From Chitinophagaceae bacterium (GTDB taxonomy: Bacteria; Bacteroidota; Bacteroidia; Chitinophagales; Chitinophagaceae): DNA of 64,000 bases. A program made the position numbers and the translations under genes. The stretch spans positions 248,001 through 312,000 of the forward strand of contig JADJTY010000001.1 in the NCBI GenBank assembly GCA_016710935.1, in the 5' to 3' direction. Shown here piece by piece: positions 16,308 through 25,044 of this stretch (the first letter of the stretch is position 1; each line of letters starts with the position of its first letter). A model generated the notes under the pieces. It did no database searches. It was not told the DNA's origin and worked only from the letters and a program-made list of their open reading frames with translations.

Positions 16308-17612
16308 TTGATGAAATCTTTGTATTATAAAATTCTGGCGATTGCATTACTAAGCTGTACTCAAACTTATGGTCAGACTGAACCCGCTAAAATAATTGTA
16401 CCGCTTGGCGGCAACTCCTGGGTTACAGCAAGATCAAAGAATGGTGATGAAAAGGTTACCGACAAAGGATGGAGGAACTGGCAATTTGCAGATGCTGTTT
16501 TCAGCACTTTTATAAAGATTCAAAAACCCGGAACACTTAAACTGAGTGCCGTTTTACATGTACCGGGAGGTGAAAGTACCTTGCAATGGACAATAAATGG
16601 CATAAGCAAAACGATCAATGTGGGAGGAACGGTTGATAAGGCATATGAGATCGGTGAATGGCGTATTTCACAGGCGGGCTATATTACCTTAAACGCACAG
16701 GGAACCGGAAGAACCGGAAACCTTTTTGCCGAAGTAAGTGAGTTGCAAATAGGTGGTACAGCTACTGACGTCCCGGCAGCTTTTGTAAAAAACAATGAAG
16801 GCAATTATTTTTACTGGGGGCGACGGGGCCCTTCGGTTCATATCAATTATGATCTTGCAGAAGTGAATGATGACGTAGAATGGTTCTATAATGAAATTAC
16901 CGTGCCCGAAGGCAATGATGTAATTGGCTCATACTTCATGGCCAATGGATTTGCAGAAGGTTATTTTGGTATGCAGGTAAATTCAGCCAGAGAACGAAGA
17001 ATATTATTTTCGGTGTGGAGTCCCTTTGTTACCGATAACCCAAAAGAAATTCCAGAGAATAAAAAGATACTGTTGCTTAAGAAGGGAGATAAAGTGCATG
17101 CCGGAGAATTTGGTAATGAAGGTTCGGGCGGACAGAGTTATTTACAATATAACTGGAAGGCAGGCGAAACTTATAAATTTCTGGTGCATGCAAAACCAGC
17201 TGAAAATAATTACACAACTTACACGGCCTTTTTTTATGCGGCTGAAAAAAGAAAATGGTTATTGATAGCCAGTTTCAGCCGCCCTGAAACAAATACTTAC
17301 TTAAAAAAACTACATTCTTTCCTGGAAAATTTTGAGCCTGAAACAGGCGTGATCACCCGCAAAGCCTGGTATCACAATCAATGGGCTGTAACAAAAGCCG
17401 GCGAATGGAAAGCGATCACCAAAATGGTATTTACCGGTGATGCAACGGCCAATATTGGTTACCGGCTTGATTATAGTGGCGGAGTGGAAGATGGAAAATT
17501 CTATTTACGCAACTGCGGATTCTTTAATGATAATACAGTATTAAAAACAACATTCTCTATTGCATCAACCGGTAAAAAACCGGAGATTGATTTTCTGAGT
17601 TTAGAAAAATAA
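16308..17612 (+). CDS. Exported DUF5077/DUF3472 protein
   Basis: 434 residues with a signal peptide (ILAIALLSCTQTYGQ). The N-terminal part (about 25-150) fits the beta-sandwich DUF5077 (TLKLSAVLHVPGGES), and the rest fits DUF3472 (NYFYWGRRGPSVHINYDL; GSYFMANGFAEGYFGMQ; WSPFVTDNP). Families of this type are secreted and suspected to bind carbohydrate, but no activity is established from the sequence. It is monocistronic with an upstream tRNA. Confidence 0.85.
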   Translation: MMKSLYYKILAIALLSCTQTYGQTEPAKIIVPLGGNSWVTARSKNGDEKVTDKGWRNWQFADAVFSTFIKIQKPGTLKLSAVLHVPGGESTLQWTINGISKTINVGGTVDKAYEIGEWRISQAGYITLNAQGTGRTGNLFAEVSELQIGGTATDVPAAFVKNNEGNYFYWGRRGPSVHINYDLAEVNDDVEWFYNEITVPEGNDVIGSYFMANGFAEGYFGMQVNSARERRILFSVWSPFVTDNPKEIPENKKILLLKKGDKVHAGEFGNEGSGGQSYLQYNWKAGETYKFLVHAKPAENNYTTYTAFFYAAEKRKWLLIASFSRPETNTYLKKLHSFLENFEPETGVITRKAWYHNQWAVTKAGEWKAITKMVFTGDATANIGYRLDYSGGVEDGKFYLRNCGFFNDNTVLKTTFSIASTGKKPEIDFLSLEK

Positions 17613-17639
17613 GGTTGTTCAGTTTGTAAAATCATCAGG

Positions 17640-17797
17640 TATTAACAAAACAAGGCTTGTTGAAAACGGAAAAACAGGTTGCAGACCTTGTGATAATTAT
17701 ACCTTTTAATGAAGGAGATATCATCAATGAAATGTTAAAGCAAATGCCATATTGGAAAAGAAAATGTAAACTTGCATTCTTATCAATAAACAAATGA
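17640..17797 (+). other. Possible remnant of a short gene upstream of the thioredoxin gene
   Basis: A frame without an ATG at its start encodes about 50 residues (including KQVADLVIIIPFNEGDI and MLKQMPYWKRK) and ends with a TGA overlapping the ATG of the next gene (ATGA). The tight overlap looks like an operon junction, but no family was recognised and the upstream part is stopped. It could be chance. Confidence 0.2.
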
Positions 17798-18276
17798 ATA
17801 AAAAATTATTTATTACGGGCGTACTCATCATCATTGCTGTTGTAGTATTTGCCTTTTTTCCAAAATCAAATACAAACTTATTACCTGTAGAAAGTAATTT
17901 CAATGGGGATAAAGGCATTCAATTCGTTGAACCAAACTGGGCAAAAGCCATTGAGCAGGCAAAAAAGGAAAAGAAGATGATCTTTGTAGATGCCTACACA
18001 ACCTGGTGTGGTCCCTGCAGGATGTTAAAGCAAAATACTTTTCCTGATAAAGCAGCAGGTGAATTTTTCAATAAACATTTTATCAATATAGCGCTTGATA
18101 TGGAGAAGGGCGATGGCTTGGCGTTTGCAGAAAAATACCAGATACGGGCTTACCCCACATTGCTGATCATGGATGCAGATCTAAAATCTACTTCCATTGC
18201 AGAAGGATATATGAACCCGGCTCAGCTGATAGAGTTTGGTAAATACGTAATTAATAAATTGCCAAAAGTAAAATAA
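17794..18276 (+). CDS. Membrane-anchored thioredoxin-fold protein
   Basis: 160 residues. One N-terminal membrane helix (LFITGVLIIIAVVVFAFF) is followed by a thioredoxin domain with the active site WCGPC (C72, C75) and the cis-Pro segment RAYPTLLIMD. The domain should face the periplasm and reduce or isomerise disulfides, or serve cytochrome maturation. It resembles thioredoxin-family proteins with the prefix WAKAIEQAKKEKKMIFVD. A strong terminator follows at 18295-18331. Confidence 0.9.
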   Translation: MNKKLFITGVLIIIAVVVFAFFPKSNTNLLPVESNFNGDKGIQFVEPNWAKAIEQAKKEKKMIFVDAYTTWCGPCRMLKQNTFPDKAAGEFFNKHFINIALDMEKGDGLAFAEKYQIRAYPTLLIMDADLKSTSIAEGYMNPAQLIEFGKYVINKLPKVK

Positions 18277-18294
18277 AGCATTCTGCATATTTTT

Positions 18295-18331
18295 AAAAGC
18301 AGCAACTCAAAACAGTTGCTGCTTTTTATTT
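18295..18331 (+). terminator. Rho-independent terminator after the thioredoxin gene
   Basis: AAAAGCAGCAACT pairs with AGTTGCTGCTTTT around the loop CAAAAC, followed by T-rich sequence. It separates this gene from the next plus-strand gene at 18347. Confidence 0.85.
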
Positions 18332-18335
18332 TAGC

Positions 18336-18343
18336 TAACTTTA
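18336..18343 (+). promoter_or_regulatory. -7 box before the DUF255 gene
   Basis: TAACTTTA resembles TAnnTTTG and ends 3 nt before the ATG at 18347. If used, translation from that ATG would be leaderless; the inner ATG at 18383 would have a leader of about 35 nt. Confidence 0.35.
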
Positions 18344-18346
18344 ACG

Positions 18347-20410
18347 ATGTACAGTTTTCTTTTTCAAAAAATATTTAAACCGATGAACAGTTCTCCGCTT
18401 TATACAAACGAACTTATCAATGAAAGCAGTCCGTATTTGCTGCAACATGCCCACAACCCGGTAAACTGGTATCCCTGGGGCGATAAGGCTTTGCAAAAAG
18501 CAAGGGCTGAAAATAAAATGCTTATCATCAGCATTGGTTATGCCGCCTGCCACTGGTGCCATGTAATGGAGCATGAAAGTTTTGAAGATGCAGAAGTGGC
18601 AAAGCTGATGAATGAAAATTTCATCTGCATAAAAGTAGATAGGGAAGAACGGCCCGATGTGGACCAGGTGTATATGACCGCCGCGCAATTGATAACCGGC
18701 CGTGGTGGCTGGCCGCTTAATGCCATGGCTTTGGCAGATGGAAGGCCGTTTTATGCAGGCACTTATTTCCCCAAAGATAAATGGATGAATATGCTGGCTT
18801 ATTTTGTTGACCTGCAACAAAAGCAACCCGAAGGTTTGGAAAAAAGTGCAGAGCAGGTTACCAAAGGTATTCATGCAACAGAGCATGTTGTGTTTAAAGA
18901 TGAAGAAAAAATATTTTCAATTAATGATCTTGATAAACATTTTGAAACCTGGAAGGGAAATATAGATTTTGTAAGGGGAGGCGAGAACCGGGCACCAAAA
19001 TTTCCGATGCCATCTGCCTGGCAATACCTGTTGCATTACAATTACCTGCGTAATAATGAAGAAGCATTAAAAGCGGTAACGGTCACTTTAGATAACATGG
19101 CCCTGGGCGGTATTTACGACCACCTGCAGGGCGGCTTTGCCCGCTACTCAACCGATGCCAACTGGCATGTACCACATTTTGAAAAGATGCTGTACGATAA
19201 TGCGCAACTGGTAACGTTGTATGCACAGGCATACCAGGCAACAAAAGATCCGCTGTATAAAAAAACGGTTTACGAAACGCTTGATTTTGTAAAGCAGGAA
19301 CTTACTTCATCCGATGGTGCATTTTATGCATCGCTTGATGCAGACAGTGAAGGGGTGGAAGGCAAATTTTATGTGTGGACAAAAGATGAAGTGGATGATG
19401 CTTTGGGTGATGATGCAGAAGTATTTTCAGCTTATTATAATATTACTGCAGGTGGTAACTGGGAGCATGGCAACAGTATTTTATTAAGAAATGAAAGGGA
19501 TGAGGCAATTGCTGAGGCATTTACAATTACGGTTGAGGAACTGAATAATAAAATTGATGCTGCAAAAGCAAAACTGATGCAGATAAGAAACGCCCGGATC
19601 AAACCAGGCCTTGATGATAAAATTTTGAGCAGCTGGAATGCACTGATGATAAGCGGTTATACAAAAGCGTACCGTGTCTTTGGCGAAGAAGCTTTTTTGG
19701 AAACTGCGGTTACCAATGCAAATTTTTTGTTGCAACATGCCATTGCTGGCGACGGAGAAATGACCCGTAATTATAAAAATGGGAAAGCCTCCATAAATGC
19801 GCTGCTGGATGATTATGCTTTTACCACTGCTGCTTTTATTGAACTGTACCAGGCAACATTTGATGAAAAATGGTTGATGGAAGCAGATAAAATTACCGGC
19901 TACGCTTTCGAACATTTTTTTGATACAACCTCCGGCATGTTTTTTTATACGCATAACCAATATGCCGACCTGATTGCACGCAAGATGGAATTATCGGACA
20001 ATGTAATTCCTTCCTCCAACAGCGAAATGGCGAAGAATCTTTTTTTGCTGGGCCATTTTTTTAACAAGGTTGAATATATCAGCAAGGCAAAGCAAATGCT
20101 GATCAATGTGGAAGCTGATGTACAACGCAATATTTATTTTTATGCAAACTGGGGTATGTTGCAGGCTTTGTTTACAGGCCCGTTGTACGAAGTGGCAATC
20201 ATGGGCGCTGATTATAAAAACAAACGGCAACAGGTTGATGAACATTATTTACCTAATGTGATCTTGCTTGGCGGTAATACAGCCGGCAAACTTGCATTGC
20301 TTGAAAATAAAATCGTGGAAGGGCAAACTATGATTTATGTGTGCAGGGATAAAAGTTGTGAGGTGCCGGTTGTGGAAGTGGAGAAGGCGATGGGCCAGAT
20401 TGGGAAATAG
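18347..20410 (+). CDS. YyaL/SPATA20-type protein (DUF255 thioredoxin-like plus alpha/alpha barrel)
   Basis: 687 residues. The N-terminal thioredoxin-like DUF255 domain has [13 protein letters not shown] and the CHWC motif (C68, C71), followed by a long (alpha/alpha)6-barrel region typical of N-acylglucosamine epimerase-like folds ([45 protein letters not shown]). The substrate of this widespread family is unsettled. The alternative start [10 protein letters not shown] at 18383 matches where homologues usually begin. It follows the terminator at 18295-18331. Confidence 0.92.
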   Translation: MYSFLFQKIFKPMNSSPLYTNELINESSPYLLQHAHNPVNWYPWGDKALQKARAENKMLIISIGYAACHWCHVMEHESFEDAEVAKLMNENFICIKVDREERPDVDQVYMTAAQLITGRGGWPLNAMALADGRPFYAGTYFPKDKWMNMLAYFVDLQQKQPEGLEKSAEQVTKGIHATEHVVFKDEEKIFSINDLDKHFETWKGNIDFVRGGENRAPKFPMPSAWQYLLHYNYLRNNEEALKAVTVTLDNMALGGIYDHLQGGFARYSTDANWHVPHFEKMLYDNAQLVTLYAQAYQATKDPLYKKTVYETLDFVKQELTSSDGAFYASLDADSEGVEGKFYVWTKDEVDDALGDDAEVFSAYYNITAGGNWEHGNSILLRNERDEAIAEAFTITVEELNNKIDAAKAKLMQIRNARIKPGLDDKILSSWNALMISGYTKAYRVFGEEAFLETAVTNANFLLQHAIAGDGEMTRNYKNGKASINALLDDYAFTTAAFIELYQATFDEKWLMEADKITGYAFEHFFDTTSGMFFYTHNQYADLIARKMELSDNVIPSSNSEMAKNLFLLGHFFNKVEYISKAKQMLINVEADVQRNIYFYANWGMLQALFTGPLYEVAIMGADYKNKRQQVDEHYLPNVILLGGNTAGKLALLENKIVEGQTMIYVCRDKSCEVPVVEVEKAMGQIGK

Positions 20411-20476
20411 ACTTTGTTGGTTGTTGGTACATCGCCGCTGCTTTGTCAGCCCTGCATACCAGATAATGGCGGCAGA

Positions 20477-20929
20477 TCACATCCATTTGTCAAGTCGCAA
20501 ATCATTTTCAAGATATTCAATTAGAAGAGTATCATTTGGAATTCCATGAGGGGAAAGTAGAAGGTCGTCTTTTGATAAAACCTTTTTTAATTCTATTTTG
20601 AGTGTTAACTGATCTACAATATGCCATCCCAGAAATTCTCCTCTGATTATATGTTTAGTTCTTGCTTTGTTGGGAATTTGATAGAAATCGGGAACTTTAA
20701 ATAATCCGGTTTTGATAAGTATCTTTTTTCTTAAGGCAGCTTTCACCACAAATTGTACGGTAAATCTTTCTGGAATATTTACTTCTAACTGAGATATTTC
20801 ATTTGTTTCTTTAATTGTTTCTAAAACTCTAATAATTTCAATTCCTAAATTTCCGACTCCGACATATTGGATGAAACCAAATCCGATCTTAGTCTTAATT
20901 GCAAAGACTTCTCCAATTTCAATTTTCAT
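20477..20929 (-). CDS. Hypothetical protein, possibly Imm26-like
   Basis: 150 residues, no signal or membrane segment. The opening MKIEIGEVFAIKTKIGFGFIQYVG, a beta-strand pair around a Gly-rich turn, recalls immunity proteins of the Imm26 kind, and the C-terminal is acidic. No catalytic motif is seen. It is flanked by short gaps with no partner toxin. The gene is convergent with the DUF255 gene. The family suggestion is weak. Confidence 0.6.
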   Translation of the reverse strand: MKIEIGEVFAIKTKIGFGFIQYVGVGNLGIEIIRVLETIKETNEISQLEVNIPERFTVQFVVKAALRKKILIKTGLFKVPDFYQIPNKARTKHIIRGEFLGWHIVDQLTLKIELKKVLSKDDLLLSPHGIPNDTLLIEYLENDLRLDKWM

Positions 20930-21065
20930 TTATCGTGAGTTTTTAACTAGTAACATATAAATATACTCTAACCAGTAGTTAAAAGAGCTGAATAAGGATT
21001 TAATGTACAAGAGTGCGACGCCACTGAAGTCCCACAATGCTCCACCGCCGGTCCCCCAAAAAAAA

Positions 21066-22298
21066 TTACACTTTTATATAGATCTTCTTCTTATCCAACA
21101 CCCATGCTAAAAACCACATCATGCCAATAAAACAAAGGGCATAAATAAAAGAGCCAATGCGTGGGTCGGCGGGTAAGATTGGCTTGCAGGCGGTTTCGTA
21201 AAACCAGCTTAATGGACTGAGGAATTTTGGTTTGCCTGCAGCAGTAAAGCCGTTGCTTATGCGGATGAGTGCAAGTGATTTTGGTATGAGCGCACTCATG
21301 GCAAAAATGAAAAGTGCATTCTTGCCAAACACATCAAAGAAACGGCTCCAGATGGGTTTATGCGAATTAACCTGCGGACTGTTTTTAAAGTCCAACAAGT
21401 AGATCATGATAGATAAGATGAGTAATGCAAGGCCGGTTGTGTAAATGGTATAACTGCTGGTCCATATTTTTTTGTTGAGCGGAAAAACCATATCCCAGCA
21501 AAAACCGGCAAACACCAGCACACAGCCGGCAACAAATAAGCCGTTGAGCCCGTCCGAACGGCCCTCAGGCTGGGGAGTCCCGCCCGAATGGTCCTCAGGC
21601 CGGGCGGGCATTTCATGCGTTTTTCCTTTTTGTAAAATATAATTACCAACCAGGTAACCGAGTATTACCTGCACAATGGCGGCAAAACTGTTCATCAATC
21701 CTTCGGGGTCGAAAGGAATGCCTTCGCCGCGGTACATGTGTTTTTCGCCTATGATCGCTTTATCTATATTGGTGCCAAACCAACCGTGTAAACTAAACGG
21801 ATCGGAAGGGTTTGCGGCCACACATAAGAACCAATAGCCCAATAAAATAAACATGCCCACCACAAAGGAGCCACGCACTTTAAAATAATGTACAATTACC
21901 GAAGCAAAGAAATAGCTGATGGCAATGCGCTGCAGCACGCCAAATATGCGGAGGTTCTCAAAAGGTTTGCCAACGAAATTACCTGCATCGTTATATTTTA
22001 TAAAGGGGAACCAGTTTAAAAACATACCGATGCCAAAAATCAGCAGTGAGCGCTTGATTACTTTTTTCCAGAAAGCACCTTCACCAGCCGCATCCAATTT
22101 AGGCATTACAAAAGCCATGGCATTGCCTACGGCGAATAAAAAGAAAGGAAAGACCAGGTCGGTTGGTGTAACGCCATGCCAGCTTGCATGTGCCAGTGGA
22201 GGAAACATATGTCCCCAACTACCGGGGTTATTTACCAATATCATAAGTGCCACCGTGGCACCACGAAAAACATCGAGGGAGTAAAAGCGTTGGTTCAT
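21066..22298 (-). CDS. HGSNAT/DUF5009-type membrane acyltransferase
   Basis: 410 residues with about ten membrane segments. The N-terminus RFYSLDVFRGATVALMILVNN and the following HASWHGVTPTDLVFPFFLF carry the His and Asp expected in heparan-alpha-glucosaminide N-acetyltransferase-like proteins (also called DUF5009/NagX). They move acetyl groups across the membrane to amino sugars. A GC-rich repeat (21548-21611) is read in frame in a loop as ARPEDHSGGTPQPEGRSDG. The start lies immediately after the toxin gene. Confidence 0.88.
   Translation of the reverse strand: MNQRFYSLDVFRGATVALMILVNNPGSWGHMFPPLAHASWHGVTPTDLVFPFFLFAVGNAMAFVMPKLDAAGEGAFWKKVIKRSLLIFGIGMFLNWFPFIKYNDAGNFVGKPFENLRIFGVLQRIAISYFFASVIVHYFKVRGSFVVGMFILLGYWFLCVAANPSDPFSLHGWFGTNIDKAIIGEKHMYRGEGIPFDPEGLMNSFAAIVQVILGYLVGNYILQKGKTHEMPARPEDHSGGTPQPEGRSDGLNGLFVAGCVLVFAGFCWDMVFPLNKKIWTSSYTIYTTGLALLILSIMIYLLDFKNSPQVNSHKPIWSRFFDVFGKNALFIFAMSALIPKSLALIRISNGFTAAGKPKFLSPLSWFYETACKPILPADPRIGSFIYALCFIGMMWFLAWVLDKKKIYIKV
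21548..21611. repeat. REP-like GC-rich palindromic element inside the acyltransferase gene
   Basis: The ends are CCCGTCCGAACGGCC and GGCCGGGCGGGCAT, with an extra partial copy (CCCGCCCGAATGG) in between. The copy keeps the reading frame and encodes a polar loop between membrane helices. Confidence 0.7.
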
Positions 22299-22600
22299 TT
22301 GGATTTATTGAAAGGATTCTTTTTGGGATTTTTTCTGGTGTCAATCATATTAATTACAGCAATCTTATTTCCTTCAATTCTATAATAAATCCGGTTATGT
22401 TTGGTAACTAAAATGCTTCTGATTTTTTTAAACAGCGTGATACTACCGATATCCGGGTGAAGTTTGATCGCATGCATTTTTTCTTCCAACTTATCCAGAA
22501 ATTCATTAGCAATTGTAATACTCCACTCTTTTTCTAAATAAATAAGCAGCTTATCCAGTTTATTCAGAAATCTTTTTTTGTAGATAATCTGCTTCGCCAT
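22295..22600 (-). CDS. ParE/RelE-type toxin
   Basis: 101 residues. The pattern QIIYKKRFLNKLDKLLIYLEKEWS, KLHPDIGSITLFKKIRSILVTKHNRIYYRIEGNKIAVINMIDTRKNP is the ParE/RelE fold, with a late Arg cluster. Such toxins target gyrase or mRNA on ribosomes. It overlaps the upstream antitoxin gene by 37 nt, so translation is coupled; its stop region meets the start of the acyltransferase gene. Confidence 0.85.
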   Translation of the reverse strand: MAKQIIYKKRFLNKLDKLLIYLEKEWSITIANEFLDKLEEKMHAIKLHPDIGSITLFKKIRSILVTKHNRIYYRIEGNKIAVINMIDTRKNPKKNPFNKSK

Positions 22601-22869
22601 TGTTGGATATGTTTTGTAAATTCTTCTTCTGTAATGGTATCTTTATCTATATCTTCTGTGGCAAGTTCTTCCAGTTCCTGTCTGTCTTCAGGAGATAGAT
22701 CAGACAGGTCGTCAAATCCGATAGCTATCGGATCTTTTTTTGATTCGTTTTGGTAGGCAATAATATCTTCCTTAACCATATTCAACAGTTCTTCATCTTC
22801 TGTATTGTCAATTAGAGCGTGGAGTTCCTTTTTAAGTTTTTCGTTGTTCATAAAAAACCGGTTTCTCAA
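22564..22869 (-). CDS. Antitoxin partner of the ParE-type toxin
   Basis: 101 residues, strongly acidic (TEDEELLNMVKEDIIAY; DLSPEDRQELEELATEDIDKD). It precedes and overlaps the toxin gene, the usual order for type II antitoxins. No clear DNA-binding fold can be named. Its start could be the inner Met (MNNEKLKKEL). Confidence 0.7.
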   Translation of the reverse strand: MRNRFFMNNEKLKKELHALIDNTEDEELLNMVKEDIIAYQNESKKDPIAIGFDDLSDLSPEDRQELEELATEDIDKDTITEEEFTKHIQQWRSRLSTKKDF

Positions 22870-22883
22870 ATCTACAAAAATTA

Positions 22884-24791
22884 TCAGATTCTTTCGCTTA
22901 ATTCCAGCCAGCGCATTTCTTTTTCATCAAGCAATTGCACAATGGTGCTGATACGTTCGGCAGCTTTTTGCAGGGCATCATAATCTATATTGCCGCTATT
23001 CATTTTTTCTTCCAGATCTGTTTTTTCTTTTTGTAAGGCAGGAATTTCTTTTTCCAGTTGTTCAAACTCAAATTTTTCTTTGAAAGAAGGTTTGGAAGTT
23101 TGTGGTTTCTGGTTTGTTTGTCCACTGGATCCTGCGGATGGTTGTTCGGCCTTTACCTCAGGAATCGGCTTTACCGCCGAAGGGTTTTTTTCTTCAGCTG
23201 CTTTGTATTCACGGTACAAAGTATAGTTACCCGGAAAATCTTTTATCACGCCATCACCTTCAAAAGCAAACAAGTGATCAACCATGCGGTCCATAAAATA
23301 CCTGTCATGACTTACAATTAAAATACAACCGGGAAAATCGAGGAGGAATTCTTCCAGCGTTCTTAAAGTTTGCAGGTCAAGGTCATTGGTTGGTTCATCT
23401 AATATTAAAAAATTAGGGTTGAGAAATAGGATGCTTAATAGATGCAATCTTCTTTTTTCACCACCACTTAATTTGCTTAGTGGTGTGTATTGCTGCTCGG
23501 CTGCAAAGCCAAATTTTTCCATGAACTGTGTGGCAGAAATTTTACCACCATCGGCCAAAGGAAAAAATTCGGCAAAATCTTTTACATAATCTATAGCTCT
23601 TTTGTCTTCTTTATATTGTAAACCCTCCTGGTTAAAGTTGCCAAATACAACGGTGTCGCCATGGTTAACCTTGCCACTGTCGGGCATTTCCTGCTGCAGG
23701 GCTATTTTTAAAAAGGTAGATTTGCCAATGCCGTTCTTGCCCACAATGCCAATGCGTTCGCCTCTTTTAAAAGTATAATCAAAACCTTTCAGAATTACTT
23801 TATCGCCATAACTCTTGTTTATTTTTTTCATCTCCAGTACTTTGCCACCCAGCCTGGTCATTTTTACCTGCAGGCTCACTTCTGATTCTTCTTTGCGCTG
23901 GCTAACTCTTTCTTCAATATCTGTAAACGCATCCTGCCGCGATTTTGATTTGGTGGTACGTGCCTTGGGTTGCTTGCGCATCCATTCCAGTTCTTTACGA
24001 AAGATATTTTTATCTTTCTGCAGTTCGCTGGCCTGTACTTCCTGGCGCAGACTTTTCTGTTCTAAAAAATAATCATAATCGCCTTTGTATACATAGATCT
24101 TTTCATCGTCCATTTCCAATATCTCGTTACAAACGGCATCTAAAAAATAACGATCATGCGTTACACAAAGCAGGGTAACCTTTTGTGCCGATAAATAATC
24201 TTCCAGCCACTCGATCATCTGTACATCCAGGTGGTTGGTGGGTTCATCCAGTATCAGCAGGCATTTACCTTCATGCAGTTGTGCCTCGATCAATGCCTGC
24301 GCAAGTGCTACCCTTTTGCGCTGGCCGCCACTGAGGTTTTTAACCGGTTCGTTCAGGTGATGCAGGTTAAGTTTGCCCAATATCTGTTTCAACTCACTTT
24401 CAAAATTCCAGGCATTCAGTTCATCCACCTTGGCCATCAGGTCGGTAAGCTTTTCAATATTTTCTTCTTCCTGCTCCAGGCACATTTCGTATTCCTTCAC
24501 CACTCGCACAACGGGATTGTCCATTTTCAACACATTATCCCAAATGCTTTTATTCTCTTCAAACACGGTATCCTGCTGCAACATGATCACTTTAATATCT
24601 TTATGTACCCAAAGTGTACCGCTGTCGGCCGTATCCAGCCCGGCTATAATTTTTAATAAGGTTGATTTGCCGCTGCCGTTACGGGCAACCAGTGCAATTT
24701 TGTCGCCCTCTTCCACATAAAAGGAAATATTCTTAAAAAGGGTTCGGATACCAAACGATTTGGCCAGGTTTTCTATTGAAGCGTAATGCAT
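22884..24791 (-). CDS. ABC-F family ATPase
   Basis: About 635 residues from the preferred ATG (MHYASIENLAKSFG) at 24791. Two ATPase domains are visible: Walker A ARNGSGKST and GKNGIGKST, signatures LSGGQRKRVALAQ and LSGGEKRRLHLL, Walker B ILDEPTNHLD and ILDEPTNDLD. A linker and a C-terminal coiled coil (EFEQLEKEIPALQKEK) complete the Uup/EttA-like plan. These soluble proteins act on ribosomes. The upstream extension to 24905 has no match and is rejected. A -7 box at 24798-24805 supports the start. Confidence 0.93.
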   Translation of the reverse strand: MHYASIENLAKSFGIRTLFKNISFYVEEGDKIALVARNGSGKSTLLKIIAGLDTADSGTLWVHKDIKVIMLQQDTVFEENKSIWDNVLKMDNPVVRVVKEYEMCLEQEEENIEKLTDLMAKVDELNAWNFESELKQILGKLNLHHLNEPVKNLSGGQRKRVALAQALIEAQLHEGKCLLILDEPTNHLDVQMIEWLEDYLSAQKVTLLCVTHDRYFLDAVCNEILEMDDEKIYVYKGDYDYFLEQKSLRQEVQASELQKDKNIFRKELEWMRKQPKARTTKSKSRQDAFTDIEERVSQRKEESEVSLQVKMTRLGGKVLEMKKINKSYGDKVILKGFDYTFKRGERIGIVGKNGIGKSTFLKIALQQEMPDSGKVNHGDTVVFGNFNQEGLQYKEDKRAIDYVKDFAEFFPLADGGKISATQFMEKFGFAAEQQYTPLSKLSGGEKRRLHLLSILFLNPNFLILDEPTNDLDLQTLRTLEEFLLDFPGCILIVSHDRYFMDRMVDHLFAFEGDGVIKDFPGNYTLYREYKAAEEKNPSAVKPIPEVKAEQPSAGSSGQTNQKPQTSKPSFKEKFEFEQLEKEIPALQKEKTDLEEKMNSGNIDYDALQKAAERISTIVQLLDEKEMRWLELSERI

Positions 24792-24797
24792 AAGCCG

Positions 24798-24805
24798 CAA
24801 AGGTA
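24798..24805 (-). promoter_or_regulatory. -7 box of the ABC-F gene
   Basis: Minus strand TACCTTTG, exact TAnnTTTG match, ends 6 nt before the ATG at 24791. It points to a leaderless or very short-leader mRNA. Confidence 0.5.
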
Positions 24806-24866
24806 ATGGAGTAAATGCTTGCAGCAGAATTGATTTTGGATTTGAACCACTATTTTTGAGGAGGAA

Positions 24867-24985
24867 ATTTTGCCTGCGGCAAAATAGGTTCGCCACGGAT
24901 TGCACAGATTTACACGGATGAGTACAATTTGAGTTCTATGTTTCTGTGGATTTGTATTTTATCCGTGTAAATCTGTGAAATCCGT
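24867..24985. repeat. Intergenic inverted repeats between divergent genes
   Basis: A perfect 8-bp hairpin ATTTTGCC/GGCAAAAT (24867-24885) is followed by a 25-nt inverted repeat: CACGGATTGCACAGATTT... at 24895-24919 and its complement at 24961-24985, with one mismatch and a 41-nt loop. A short CCCC-GAA-GGGG hairpin lies at about 24995-25009. No gene was seen here. Confidence 0.85.
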
Positions 24986-25044
24986 CAAAAAAATATCCCC
25001 GAAGGGGATTAATTAAAAATCACTGTTCACCAATTTCGCGGCTA

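Noticed and set aside
20930..21065. Mobile element or RNA gene in the gap near 21000
   Set aside because: A stretch (GAGTGCGACGCCAC) looks like a piece of a dispersed intergenic repeat, but no second arm or structure could be shown.
24792..24905. Longer N-terminus of the ABC-F protein from an ATG at 24905
   Set aside because: The extra 38 residues do not resemble the family and cover an inverted-repeat region; a -7 box precedes the ATG at 24791.
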